Positions 23,572-31,592 of a DNA stretch of 64,000 bases are shown here, piece after piece. The DNA lies in contig JAIOAQ010000003.1 of NCBI GenBank assembly GCA_019873735.1, positions 86,950-150,949 on the forward strand, written 5' to 3'. The first letter of the stretch is position 1, and every line of letters begins with the position of its first letter. The DNA is from Chloroflexota bacterium. Its GTDB lineage: Bacteria > Chloroflexota > Anaerolineae > Anaerolineales > Villigracilaceae. Made by a program: the position numbers and the translations under genes. Under the pieces are notes generated by a model. That model made no database searches. It worked only from the letters and a program-made list of their open reading frames with translations, and was not told the origin of the DNA.

Positions 23572-25317
23572 TCATAGGCAGCAGGCGCCTGGGGAATGAG
23601 GTTGATAAGGGGGTGAGAAGAGTAAAAAGAGGTAACTGCCTGCCGGAAGAGCAACCTGCCCGAATCTGACGGCCAGGCATTTCCTGCCCGAACCTGCTAA
23701 TTTGAAATGCTTTTCCCGTACAGGGCCGCCTGTCCCGCCCTCGGCAGGAAACGGCTGTTGGCTGTGATAACGGCCGGCCAGGTCATTGCGCAGGTAAACG
23801 AATTCGTAGTACTGCATTCCCTTCACGGGCGGATAAAGAATTTCAACCAGGCTGTAATCTGCAAAGCGTTCGTCTGAAAGCAACTGATCCAATAGTCTCT
23901 GGTCGCCGCCCATCAGGCTTCGGTTAGGAGCATCGGGTGAGTAACTGGTGATCACAAAGACGCCCGGCCTGGACTGGAAAAGATACGTCAGGATCTCTGT
24001 GTTGGCGGGATGCTTGTGCGTTAAATACTCGTCGTTCAACCCGCCCAGGTCAATGGTCGGCAGGCCGGAATAATAAGGGATGGCACCGGCGTCTTTCAGC
24101 ACCACCAGAGTCTCATTGGGCGGGATCGCCTGCTGTAGTTTTTTGCCCAATTGGATATGTTCGCTCTGGATCAGCAGGCGGCTCAGGCTGGCCTCTTGCC
24201 ATGCGGACCGATACGCCGATGGGAAGGAAACGGCCAGGCCCAACCCGCACAGGAAGATGGTCAGTCCTGCCAGCCTGGTTTTGAGGCCTGGCCGGTTGGA
24301 CAGATTTGCAAAACCTTGTTCAAGCCAGTTGCCTGCAAGCAAAAGCAGCAACGGGTAGTAGGGCGCGAGGAAGCGATGACTGTAGTTCATGCTCAGGGTG
24401 CTGCGCGCATATTGAATCAGGATGACGGTCAGGGGGATAAACACGACCACAGCCTGCCGCCACACGCCCGGGGGCGGGGATGCGCCGGGGCGGCGCGCCC
24501 GGCCGAGGATCCACAGGGCCAGCCCGAGCGCGGCCAGTCCCGTCAGTGCGGGGGTGAAGGAATTCCTCAGGAAGAAGTCGCCAATTTGCTCGATGGAGCC
24601 GGCCGACCAGCCCTCTGTTGCTTTGACATAATAGGGGTTTGGCAGCGGATAGCCATAATACGCCCAGCGCCACAGGAAATATCCGCTGTAAGGCAGGATG
24701 AAGCATACAAGAAAGGTAGCGCGGCGCAGGTTGCGCATAGCCAGAACAACGCCAGAGGCAAATGCCAGCGCAAATAACAGACCTTCTGGCCGTATAAGTG
24801 CCAGCAGGAGCAGGCTCAGGCTGAACAGCGTTGGGCTGACCGGCCGGAAACCCTGCCCCTTCAGTGCGTATGCCAGCACCAGCAGACAGGCAAAACAGAT
24901 TGTTTCCATGCCCGAAAAGGCGTGCCGGTAGAGGAAGGGTGTCAGGCAATAGAACAGGATTGTGATTGTTGAGATAGATTCATCGTGGCTGGATAAGACC
25001 AGTATCGCTCCTGTTGCCCAAAAGCAGGACAGTCCGATGATGGTCGCACTGATTTCAAAATCCAGGCCAGGTAAGAATGTCACCGCATAAATCAGCGGCA
25101 TGAGCACGCCGGTGTACCCTTCCACCGGGTCTGCGCCGACATTCCAGGTCAATTGACCATAGCGAGCCAGGTTCTGTGCATAGCGAGCATAGATGTAGGC
25201 ATCGTCTACCACCGAATGGGGAAAGCCAAAATACAGCCAGATTGTCAGACCGGTAAGGCCTGCCAACAGCAACGCCTGGACCGCAGACACACTTGAGACC
25301 GGGAACCTGATGCGCAT
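23572..25317 (-). CDS. GT-C type membrane glycosyltransferase, C-terminus probably frameshifted
   Basis: A 581-residue polytopic protein with about 10-12 hydrophobic segments. VDDAYIYARYAQNLARYG and DPVEGYTGVLMPLIY at residues 37-77 match the acidic first-loop motif of polyprenyl-phosphate-sugar dependent GT-C transferases (AftB/PMT-like), which add sugars on the outer face of the membrane; NPYYVKATEGW is another family feature. The last residues (FSPPYQPHSPGACCL) look aberrant. Deleting one C in the run at 23609-23613 would instead read LINLIPQAPAAYDADDDA and continue to a stop at 23481, adding about 30 residues of plausible protein. This is either a real frameshift or a sequencing error. 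Confidence 0.78.
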   Translation of the reverse strand: MRIRFPVSSVSAVQALLLAGLTGLTIWLYFGFPHSVVDDAYIYARYAQNLARYGQLTWNVGADPVEGYTGVLMPLIYAVTFLPGLDFEISATIIGLSCFWATGAILVLSSHDESISTITILFYCLTPFLYRHAFSGMETICFACLLVLAYALKGQGFRPVSPTLFSLSLLLLALIRPEGLLFALAFASGVVLAMRNLRRATFLVCFILPYSGYFLWRWAYYGYPLPNPYYVKATEGWSAGSIEQIGDFFLRNSFTPALTGLAALGLALWILGRARRPGASPPPGVWRQAVVVFIPLTVILIQYARSTLSMNYSHRFLAPYYPLLLLLAGNWLEQGFANLSNRPGLKTRLAGLTIFLCGLGLAVSFPSAYRSAWQEASLSRLLIQSEHIQLGKKLQQAIPPNETLVVLKDAGAIPYYSGLPTIDLGGLNDEYLTHKHPANTEILTYLFQSRPGVFVITSYSPDAPNRSLMGGDQRLLDQLLSDERFADYSLVEILYPPVKGMQYYEFVYLRNDLAGRYHSQQPFPAEGGTGGPVREKHFKLAGSGRKCLAVRFGQVALPAGSYLFLLFSPPYQPHSPGACCL

Positions 25318-25458
25318 GTGGGTTATATTATCACTTGTCTGCTGTTATTCGCTGCCTTTTGAGCAGCGATTGCCGGACTTTTCCCTTCTAGGCAGTCCAA
25401 AGCATCCTGGCGGCTCTGCGCTTTTGTATTGGGGACTGAGACCGTGGGCAAGTGTCAA

Positions 25459-25487
25459 TTGTCCTCGCGACAATGTTCAGTTATAAT
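25459..25487 (+). promoter_or_regulatory. Promoter of beta-helix lipoprotein gene
   Basis: TTGTCC (25459-25464) and a perfect TATAAT (25482-25487) separated by 17 bases, in the 212-base divergent spacer. Predicted leader about 36 bases with GGAGA before the ATG at 25530. Confidence 0.65.
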
Positions 25488-25529
25488 TTTCAGATATTTT
25501 GTATCCTTTTTGTCTACGGAGAATATACA

Positions 25530-26720
25530 ATGAAATTAAAGATTGTAGCGACGACCTTAATATCCATTACCCTGCTGACAGCCTGCCTGCCAACGCCGCC
25601 GGCTGCCGATACGCCCACGTTTGCCCCGGCAACGGCAACGTCTGAACCCACAGCGGACCCCTGTATCCCATCGGGCAGCCAGGAACAAATCAACGCTGCA
25701 CTGCGCGGCCCGGGGAGCGCGGCTGTCCTTTGCCAGGGCGCTGTGTTTGAATTGACTGCCCCGGTTGTAATCAATGCAGATGGCCAACAGATTTATACAC
25801 AGGGCCTGCCTGTAGATGAGCGCCGCGCCACCTTACGGATTGTTTCACCGGATATCTCAACCGCGATTATCATGCGCGACTATAACGATGTGACTTTGAG
25901 TCACGTGATTGTGGATGGCAACCGCCCGGCACTTGGTTACCGCCCTGGTGATGCTCTCATCTATGCCGGTGGTTCTTCTAGCGGACAGGTGATTCGCGGT
26001 CTTAAAATCATGGAACCCCGCAGTTGGTCAGCCCTGCACGTGATTCAGGGGCATCCATCGCCTGCGCCGCCCTGTAGTAACGCATTGATTGAAAACAACG
26101 AGATTGGCCCGGCTGGCTACAGTGATGAAACTTGGGCCGATGGCATTTCTCTGGCCTGCACCAATTCTATTGTGCGCAACAACCTCATTGTAGATGCCAC
26201 AGATGGCGGCATTGTGATTTTTGGCGCGCCTGGCTCGCTCATTGAAGGGAATACCATTCGGGCCGAAACACGCACGCTGTTGGGTGGCATCAACATGGTA
26301 GATTTTGATCCCTACGAAGGCAATTACAGCGGGACGGTTGTCAAGAACAATGTGATTGATGCCTCTGGGGCTGTGATTCGCATTGGCCTTGGCATGGGCA
26401 TTTACGTTTGGGGATGTTGGCCTGCTGAAACCGATAAGATTCTTTATGGCGCAAGCGTCACAGACAATATCCTGCGCGGGGCAAAGATGCAGTATGGTTT
26501 TGCAGTGGATGGTGTGCGCGACTGGACAGTAACAGGCAATATAAGCGAGGCGGTACATGCTGGCGTCCCTTCGGTGAACTGCAATGGTATTGTGGCATCT
26601 ACGCCGGCCGATTTCCAATTTAACCCCAATCGGGCGCAAGGCAATTTCCAGCCCGAATTCCAGCCCGCCCGGTTGGACCTGGCTTTGTGGGCAATCGTTT
26701 CACCGCGTCCAGGTGAATAA
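25530..26720 (+). CDS. Lipoprotein with right-handed beta-helix
   Basis: A 396-residue predicted lipoprotein; the start at 25530 has GGAGA upstream and gives a signal peptide MKLKIVATTLISITLLTACL with lipobox LTAC. A Thr/Pro/Ala linker follows (residues 22-45). From about residue 110 on, repeated short strands with Asn ladders (NDVTLSHVIVDGNRP, NSIVRNNLIVDATDGG, GSLIEGNTIRAET, GTVVKNNVIDASG) indicate a parallel beta-helix of the pectate-lyase/NosD-like type. Such proteins often bind or cleave polysaccharides; no catalytic residues can be assigned with confidence. Monocistronic as far as can be seen. Confidence 0.78.
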   Translation: MKLKIVATTLISITLLTACLPTPPAADTPTFAPATATSEPTADPCIPSGSQEQINAALRGPGSAAVLCQGAVFELTAPVVINADGQQIYTQGLPVDERRATLRIVSPDISTAIIMRDYNDVTLSHVIVDGNRPALGYRPGDALIYAGGSSSGQVIRGLKIMEPRSWSALHVIQGHPSPAPPCSNALIENNEIGPAGYSDETWADGISLACTNSIVRNNLIVDATDGGIVIFGAPGSLIEGNTIRAETRTLLGGINMVDFDPYEGNYSGTVVKNNVIDASGAVIRIGLGMGIYVWGCWPAETDKILYGASVTDNILRGAKMQYGFAVDGVRDWTVTGNISEAVHAGVPSVNCNGIVASTPADFQFNPNRAQGNFQPEFQPARLDLALWAIVSPRPGE

Positions 26721-26740
26721 ACATACCCGCCCAATCGTTT

Positions 26741-26767
26741 ATCCTGCCTATCTTGTCCATCCTGTTT
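26741..26767 (+). repeat. ATCCTG-type 9-bp periodic repeat (one arm)
   Basis: Three ATCCTG/ATCTTG units with 9-bp period (ATCCTGCCT, ATCTTGTCC, ATCCTGTTT). It matches the right arm of the larger inverted array at 43889-43969. Confidence 0.6.
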
Positions 26768-26827
26768 AAAGGGGTAGTTACTTTACATTATCATAATTCT
26801 CTGTGTACCCTGTGTCTCGGCGGTAAA

Positions 26828-26857
26828 ATGACTTTTTTGCAGCAGACTCGCTATGAT
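26828..26857 (+). promoter_or_regulatory. Possible promoter of ttuB-ttuA
   Basis: ATGACT (26828-26833) and TATGAT (26852-26857) with 18-base spacing, 33 bases before the ttuB start. The match to consensus is moderate. Confidence 0.35.
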
Positions 26858-26889
26858 AAAATCCTCCCAAACCTCTCTACAGGTGAACC

Positions 26890-27084
26890 ATGTCTGTCAA
26901 ACTGATTTTACGCGAGCGAGAATACGAACTGCGGCCCGGCATGACCTTGCTCTCCTGTCTGCAGAAATTGGACATTCTCCCCGAAACCGTGCTGGCTACC
27001 CGCGACGGCGAACTGATTGAAGAAGATGAGATTTTGCAGGATGGCCAGGTCATCAAACTGGTGGCCGTCATCTCTGGGGGTTGA
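26890..27084 (+). CDS. ttuB: Ubiquitin-like sulfur carrier protein, TtuB/MoaD/ThiS family
   Basis: A 64-residue beta-grasp protein ending in the diglycine needed for adenylation and thiocarboxylation (VAVISGG). Residues MTLLSCLQKLDILPETVLATRDGELIEEDE match the ThiS/MoaD/TtuB core; only short pieces are quoted here (for example ETVLATRDGELI). Its stop codon overlaps the start of the ttuA-like gene by one base, which points to sulfur delivery for tRNA 2-thiolation rather than to thiamine or molybdopterin synthesis. A MoaD-like function for the tungstopterin of the two AORs remains possible but is less supported by context. Confidence 0.85.
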   Translation: MSVKLILREREYELRPGMTLLSCLQKLDILPETVLATRDGELIEEDEILQDGQVIKLVAVISGG

Positions 27085-28004
27085 TGATGAAATGCCGCAA
27101 ATGCGGCGAAAAAGCCGCCGTCAATATGCGCCAGCACAAACTGGCACTGTGCAAACAGCATTACCTGGAATGGGTGCCAGAACAGGCCGAGCGTTTTATC
27201 AAAAAATATCGTATGTTCACCCCAGAAGAGCGCATCCTGGTGGCTGTTTCTGGCGGCAAGGACTCGCTCTCCCTGTGGGATATCCTGATCCGGCTTGGCT
27301 ATCAGGCCGACGGCCTGTATATCAGCCTGGGGATTGACGAAGGCCTGGGGTACAGCCGGCAATCGCAGGCGTTGTGCGAAACGTTTGCTGCCCGCCACGG
27401 TTTAAAACTACACGTGGTGGATGTCGCCCGGGAATACGGTTACACCATCCCCGCCCTGGCCGAAAAATCCCGCCGCGGACAGGGCAAACCCTGCGCCGTC
27501 TGCGGGCTGACCAAGCGGCATGAGATGAATCGCATTGCCCGCGATTGGGGCTACGATGTGCTGGCCACCGGTCACAACCTGGATGATGAGGCGGCTGTGC
27601 TTTTTGGCAACACGCTTGCCTGGGCCGGAGATTACCTGCGCCGGCAGGGCCCGGTCTTGCCTGCCGGCCCCGGCCTGGCGCGCAAGGTCAAGCCGCTTTG
27701 CCGCTTTTACGAGCGCGAAATGGCCGCTTATGCCTTTTTGCGCGGCATCGAGTACATTTACGACGAATGTCCTTTTGCTCAGGGCGCGACCTCACTCTAC
27801 TACAAAGCGATTCTGAACCGCATGGAGAACGAACGTCCCGGCCTGAAACTGACCTTTTACCTGAATTTTCTGGAGGCCCGGCAGGCGGGTCTTTTCGGAC
27901 CCGCAAGCGGCGCGGCAGACGAGGAACTGCATCCCTGCCCCGGCTGCGGACAGCCCACCTCGGCCCCCGGCCTGTGCTCGTTTTGCAGGCTTGTGCAAAA
28001 GTAG
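27084..28004 (+). CDS. ttuA: tRNA-5-methyluridine(54) 2-sulfurtransferase
   Basis: A 306-residue TtuA/Ncs6-type enzyme. N-terminal zinc finger CRKCG ... C.QH (residues 3-25), PP-loop ATP-binding motif AVSGGKDSLSLWD near 52-64, catalytic/Fe-S cysteines CAVCGLTKR near 137 and CPFAQGATS near 230, and a C-terminal zinc finger CPGCG ... CSFC. TtuA adenylates U54 of tRNA and inserts sulfur from thiocarboxylated TtuB to make 2-thioribothymidine, which stabilises tRNA at high temperature. The ATG at 27084 overlaps the ttuB stop (TGATG), so the two are translationally coupled. Presence of this pair hints at a thermophilic or thermophile-derived host. Confidence 0.9.
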   Translation: MMKCRKCGEKAAVNMRQHKLALCKQHYLEWVPEQAERFIKKYRMFTPEERILVAVSGGKDSLSLWDILIRLGYQADGLYISLGIDEGLGYSRQSQALCETFAARHGLKLHVVDVAREYGYTIPALAEKSRRGQGKPCAVCGLTKRHEMNRIARDWGYDVLATGHNLDDEAAVLFGNTLAWAGDYLRRQGPVLPAGPGLARKVKPLCRFYEREMAAYAFLRGIEYIYDECPFAQGATSLYYKAILNRMENERPGLKLTFYLNFLEARQAGLFGPASGAADEELHPCPGCGQPTSAPGLCSFCRLVQK

Positions 28005-28097
28005 GCTCAGTCTCCCTGTATCGCCCGAGGTCTTGCCGGGCAGCAGGAAAACACCATTTCTTGGGAATCCGAAATCGTGGTAATTGCTTACCCTTAA

Positions 28098-28189
28098 CCC
28101 TCCCGCAGGTTAAAACGGGACTGGCAACCAATGCTAGCAATCACGGGGATGTTTGTGGTTTGGACATTGTGCTAAAACCTGCGGGAGGG
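28098..28189 (-). repeat. Dispersed palindromic element, copy 2 (inverted)
   Basis: A 92-bp element with perfect 14-bp inverted ends CCCTCCCGCAGGTT / AACCTGCGGGAGGG. Its interior (TTAGCACAATGTCC ... GCATTGGTTGCCAG read on the minus strand) aligns with copies 1, 3 and 4 in the opposite orientation. It lies between ttuA and yhhQ and ends 15 bases before the yhhQ start codon, so its right arm supplies the GGGAGGGTAGGAG ribosome-binding region. Confidence 0.85.
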
Positions 28190-28204
28190 TAGGAGTTACA
28201 AACT

Positions 28205-28915
28205 ATGTCTAAAAACTATCGCTTTTTCGACCTGATTATGGCTTTCTTTGTCACCGTGCTGGTGGTCAGCAACATCGCCTCTTCGGCCAAGATTGTGGAC
28301 TGGGGCATCAGCCTGTGGGGCGTGCGTCTGGCCTTCGACGCCGGCACCCTGCTCTTTCCCATCAGTTACATTTTTGGGGATGTGCTGACCGAAGTGTACG
28401 GTTACCGCCGCGCCCGCCGCGTCATCTGGGCCGGCTTTGCGGCGCTGGCGTTGAGCGCAGCCGTTTTCTGGATGGTACGCCTCTTGCCGGGCGAAGCCAC
28501 CTGGCAGGAATACGCCGGACAGGCAGCCTATGAGGCCATTCTGGGCGGCATGTCGAGCGGCGGAATCGTCCTCGCCTCGCTGGCCGGTTACTGGTCGGGC
28601 TCGTTTTCCAATTCCTTTGTGCTGGCCAGGATGAAAGTGCTCACCCGCGGCCGCTGGCTGTGGACGCGTACCATCGGCTCCACCCTGGTAGGCGAACTGG
28701 TGGATTCGGCCGTTTTTATTGCGGTGGCCTCTTTGTTTGGGGTCTTCCCGTGGACTCTGTTTATCACCCTGGTGCTGACCAACTACCTCTTCAAGTGTGC
28801 CGTTGAGGCGCTCATGACCCCGCTCACCTACCTGATCGTTTCGCGTCTCAAACAGGCAGAAGGCGAAGACGCCTACGACACAAGCACCAATTTCAGCCCG
28901 TTTGCCTGGCGCTAA
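28205..28915 (+). CDS. yhhQ: Queuosine precursor transporter
   Basis: A 236-residue membrane protein of the YhhQ/QPTR (ECF-like VUT) family with about six transmembrane segments. FFVTVLVVSNIASSAKIVD, LFPISYIFGDVLTEVYGYRRARRVIW, and GSTLVGELVDSAVFI are the family signatures. It imports queuosine precursors (preQ0, preQ1 or queuine) for tRNA wobble modification. It follows the tRNA thiolation genes, so two tRNA-modification functions are neighbours here. The gene ends in a four-base convergent overlap with the sortase gene. Its ribosome-binding site AGGAG is provided by the flank of the palindromic element. Confidence 0.92.
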   Translation: MSKNYRFFDLIMAFFVTVLVVSNIASSAKIVDWGISLWGVRLAFDAGTLLFPISYIFGDVLTEVYGYRRARRVIWAGFAALALSAAVFWMVRLLPGEATWQEYAGQAAYEAILGGMSSGGIVLASLAGYWSGSFSNSFVLARMKVLTRGRWLWTRTIGSTLVGELVDSAVFIAVASLFGVFPWTLFITLVLTNYLFKCAVEALMTPLTYLIVSRLKQAEGEDAYDTSTNFSPFAWR

Positions 28916-30336
28916 CGGCTTCCGGCGGGCGCCAGCCTGACCACGCGGCGGTAAAGGTACGTATCGTTGGCCGCATCATATCCCTGGCAGGTGATTAAGG
29001 TCAGATAGGGGCCGCCTTCCAGGTGTTCAAAGGCAAAGGCCGTGTCCTCGGGGCGCACTTGCCGGCTGGTGCGCACCGTAAAGACGTATTCCTGCCCGTA
29101 AACGTGGAGGATGACCCAATCGCCATAGGCCAGTTGGTTCAAATGGACAAACGGCCCTGGACGCCCGTCATAGCCGTAGACGTGCGCCGTCAGGACGGCG
29201 TTTCCCTCCCAGGAGGGGAAGGCGGTTCCTTCCAACCATCCGACCTGATTCCCCAGCCAGAGCGTATCCCATCCCTGGGCTGTGCCCGGAACGCCCACAA
29301 TCGACGCCCGAACCCCCAGCGAGGGGATCTCCAGCCACAGGTCGCCCAGCGAGGCATAGGCCGTCCTGGCAGAGGCCGAATCGACCGCCGTGACCTTTCC
29401 CGGCGCAAAGCCGGTGGCCGGCAGCAAACTGGTATCGCCAATGGTAAAGGTGACCGTCACATCCCCGCCGCCGTTGATGGCGTTGCCGGCCCGGTCTTGC
29501 AGGGTGGTGGTGCCGCAGATGAACAGGCGGTAAATGCCGCGTGAGAGGGGAATGCCGTTGTTGACCGTCACTTCGGCGGTAAACGGCCCCGTCCCGCCGT
29601 GACGTTTGTAAACGACCGGCCCGGTTGACAGAGATACATCGTCTTTTTTCCGGCCGCCATCACAGGAAAGCGTATCGAAATAACCATCCGGCCCGGGTTG
29701 GATGAGCATGTAGTTGTAGGGGTTGGTCACGTCTTCCAGGTAGAGATTGCCCAGCGGGTTTTTCATGTCCTCGCTGAAGTGGATTTCAAAAGCGGTAATG
29801 TAGGCCAGATAAAAGCCCCAATCCTGGATATGCTTATCTTCTGGCAGGCCTTTGAGTTCATCGAGGTACACTTCCGGCGGGATTTTGTCCACTGTATAGG
29901 TTTCCCCGCCCGTGTAGCCGCCTGGTACGATGGGATTGCCAGCCAAATCCTGGATCACTGCGGCGGCCGAAAGGTCCAGGCGAATGGTGCCGTTGCCGCT
30001 GCCGGTGTTGACCACCACCCAGTAGGAACGTCCGCTGCCGCCCACGCGGGTGATGGCGGCGCCGATCACCCCGCTGGTGGTCAATGTGAAATCGGCCGCG
30101 TTCACGCCGGTGACGGTTTCGTTGAAGTACACCCAAAACTCAACACTGCTTTTGTTGGTGGGGTTTTCGTCGGCGCCGAGCAGGATGGCAACGACGTAAG
30201 GCGGATCCACATCGAGGGCGCGAATTGTCTTCAGCGGCGCGGCTGCCAGAGAAAACAGGAGCAGGCCAACGGTCAGAAGAGAGCCGAAGGGAAAAAATTT
30301 TCGAGGTTGCATGTCTGTAGTACATCCATTTGCCAT
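28912..30336 (-). CDS. Sortase with N-terminal Ig-like domains and internal LPATG
   Basis: A 474-residue exported protein. Start uncertain: ATG at 30336 is used, with alternatives at 30312 (ATG) and 30354 (TTG). An N-terminal signal segment (GSLLTVGLLLFSLAAAPL) is followed by Ig-like domains (VEFWVYFNETVTGVNAADFTLT, and ILLGADENPTNKSS before it) and a second beta-rich region. The C-terminal ~150 residues are a sortase: LWLEIPSLGVRASIVGVP, catalytic His385 in LTAHVYG, Cys450 in LITCQGYD and Arg463/464 in YRRVVR. An LPATG pentapeptide (305-309) lies just before the catalytic domain. Such sortases are frequent in Chloroflexota and may anchor or polymerise surface proteins. Confidence 0.82.
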   Translation of the reverse strand: MANGCTTDMQPRKFFPFGSLLTVGLLLFSLAAAPLKTIRALDVDPPYVVAILLGADENPTNKSSVEFWVYFNETVTGVNAADFTLTTSGVIGAAITRVGGSGRSYWVVVNTGSGNGTIRLDLSAAAVIQDLAGNPIVPGGYTGGETYTVDKIPPEVYLDELKGLPEDKHIQDWGFYLAYITAFEIHFSEDMKNPLGNLYLEDVTNPYNYMLIQPGPDGYFDTLSCDGGRKKDDVSLSTGPVVYKRHGGTGPFTAEVTVNNGIPLSRGIYRLFICGTTTLQDRAGNAINGGGDVTVTFTIGDTSLLPATGFAPGKVTAVDSASARTAYASLGDLWLEIPSLGVRASIVGVPGTAQGWDTLWLGNQVGWLEGTAFPSWEGNAVLTAHVYGYDGRPGPFVHLNQLAYGDWVILHVYGQEYVFTVRTSRQVRPEDTAFAFEHLEGGPYLTLITCQGYDAANDTYLYRRVVRLAPAGSR

Positions 30337-30474
30337 CTCAATGTTGCTCTCCAATTATATCTACATCTCTGACGGTGTATTTGCAGAAATTGTGGAGATC
30401 CAGGATCGTCTCTCTGGCAGGAAGCGCCAGGAAGTGTTAAACTATCTGCTGTATCTTTGCGGAAGGAAGGAAAT

Positions 30475-31365
30475 GTGAAGCGAGAAATTACGCTGGCTTT
30501 GGGAGGCGGCGGCGCGAAAGGGAATGCCCACATTGGCGTCCTGCGTCGCCTGGAGCGTGAAGGCTTTATCGTCCGAGCGGTGGCCGGAACCAGTTTTGGC
30601 GGTATTGTGGCGGCGCTCTATGCTGCCGGCCTGACGCCGGATGAAATTGAGGCCCGTTTTTGCATGGTGGACCAGAGCAAGTTATATGGCCGCATGCCCG
30701 GCGAAAATCCCGCCTTGCTCGGTCTGGCAGGCGCCAGGAAGTTTTTAGAAGAGGTGCTTGGCGGGCGTACCTTTGCCGACCTGAAGATGCCTTGCGCTCT
30801 CACCGCGGTGGACGTGGACGGCGCTCAGGAGGTCATTTTGCGCGAGGGGACGGTGGTGGATGCCGTCCTGGCGACCATCGCTCTGCCGGGCATTTTCCCG
30901 CCCCACTCTCTGGGCGGGCGGCGCCTGGTAGATGGCGGCGTGCTCGATCCCGTTCCCGTCACGGCGGCGCGTATGCTCATGCCGCACCTGCCGGTGATCG
31001 CGGTCACCCTGACGGAACGTGTGGAGGAACCGGTCCACATGAAATTGCCGCTGCCTTTGCCCCCTTATATCCCTGCTCCGCTGGTCACTCGTTTGGCGCA
31101 TTCGCGCTTTGCCCAGGCTTTTGACATCTTTCTGCGCTCGGTGGATATTTCTACCCGCCTGATGACCGAGTTGCGCCTGAAAGTGGACCGGCCGGATGTG
31201 ATCATCCACCCGGCGGTTTCCGGCATTGGGCTGCTGGATCAGGCGGATGTGCCGCGTGTGGCGCGCCTGGGTGAACGGGCTGTGGATGAAGTTATGCCGA
31301 AATTGCTGCGGGTGACCGGCTGGCCCAACCGCCTGCGTTTACGCTTGCGCCGGGGGGTTGCATGA
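30475..31365 (+). CDS. Patatin-like phospholipase
   Basis: A 296-residue patatin-family serine hydrolase. Oxyanion-hole loop LGGGGAKGNAHIGVLRRLE at residues 8-26, nucleophile Ser40 in the elbow GTSFGG, and catalytic Asp153 in DGGVLDPVPV complete the Ser-Asp dyad. Such enzymes release fatty acids from phospholipids or other acyl esters, mostly at the cytoplasmic membrane face. The GTG at 30475 with GGAAGG upstream is preferred over a TTG at 30457, because it puts the glycine loop at the normal distance from the N-terminus. It overlaps the next gene by four bases and forms an operon with a small membrane protein and an esterase. Confidence 0.9.
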   Translation: MKREITLALGGGGAKGNAHIGVLRRLEREGFIVRAVAGTSFGGIVAALYAAGLTPDEIEARFCMVDQSKLYGRMPGENPALLGLAGARKFLEEVLGGRTFADLKMPCALTAVDVDGAQEVILREGTVVDAVLATIALPGIFPPHSLGGRRLVDGGVLDPVPVTAARMLMPHLPVIAVTLTERVEEPVHMKLPLPLPPYIPAPLVTRLAHSRFAQAFDIFLRSVDISTRLMTELRLKVDRPDVIIHPAVSGIGLLDQADVPRVARLGERAVDEVMPKLLRVTGWPNRLRLRLRRGVA

Positions 31366-31592
31366 GCCGCGATTTGCGCCAGTATGCTCGTCAGACCAAT
31401 GTGCGTTTGGCAGTAGGGGCGTTGTTGCTGCTCTTTCTGGTGGGCGATGGGTTGATTTATTACTTTTATGGCGCCGGCGCGGCGGTAATGGGTTTCCTTT
31501 GTCTGCTGGGCGGATTGCTGCCTGTGGCATTGACGATTCTGGCTGTTGCCTTGCTTGACTGGCTGGCCAAATTGAGAGATAGGGAAGGATGA
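31362..31592 (+). CDS. Small two-helix membrane protein
   Basis: A 76-residue protein with two hydrophobic segments, residues about 16-37 (LAVGALLLLFLVGDGLIYYF) and 40-67, and a charged C-terminus (KLRDREG). It overlaps both neighbours by four bases (ATGA at each junction), so patatin, this protein and the esterase are translationally coupled. No family recognised; it may anchor or modulate the hydrolases. Confidence 0.75.
   Translation: MSRDLRQYARQTNVRLAVGALLLLFLVGDGLIYYFYGAGAAVMGFLCLLGGLLPVALTILAVALLDWLAKLRDREG

Noticed and set aside
26890..27084. Small carrier as MoaD for the AOR tungstopterin or as ThiS
   Set aside because: One-base overlap with ttuA and no moa or thi gene in the window favour TtuB.
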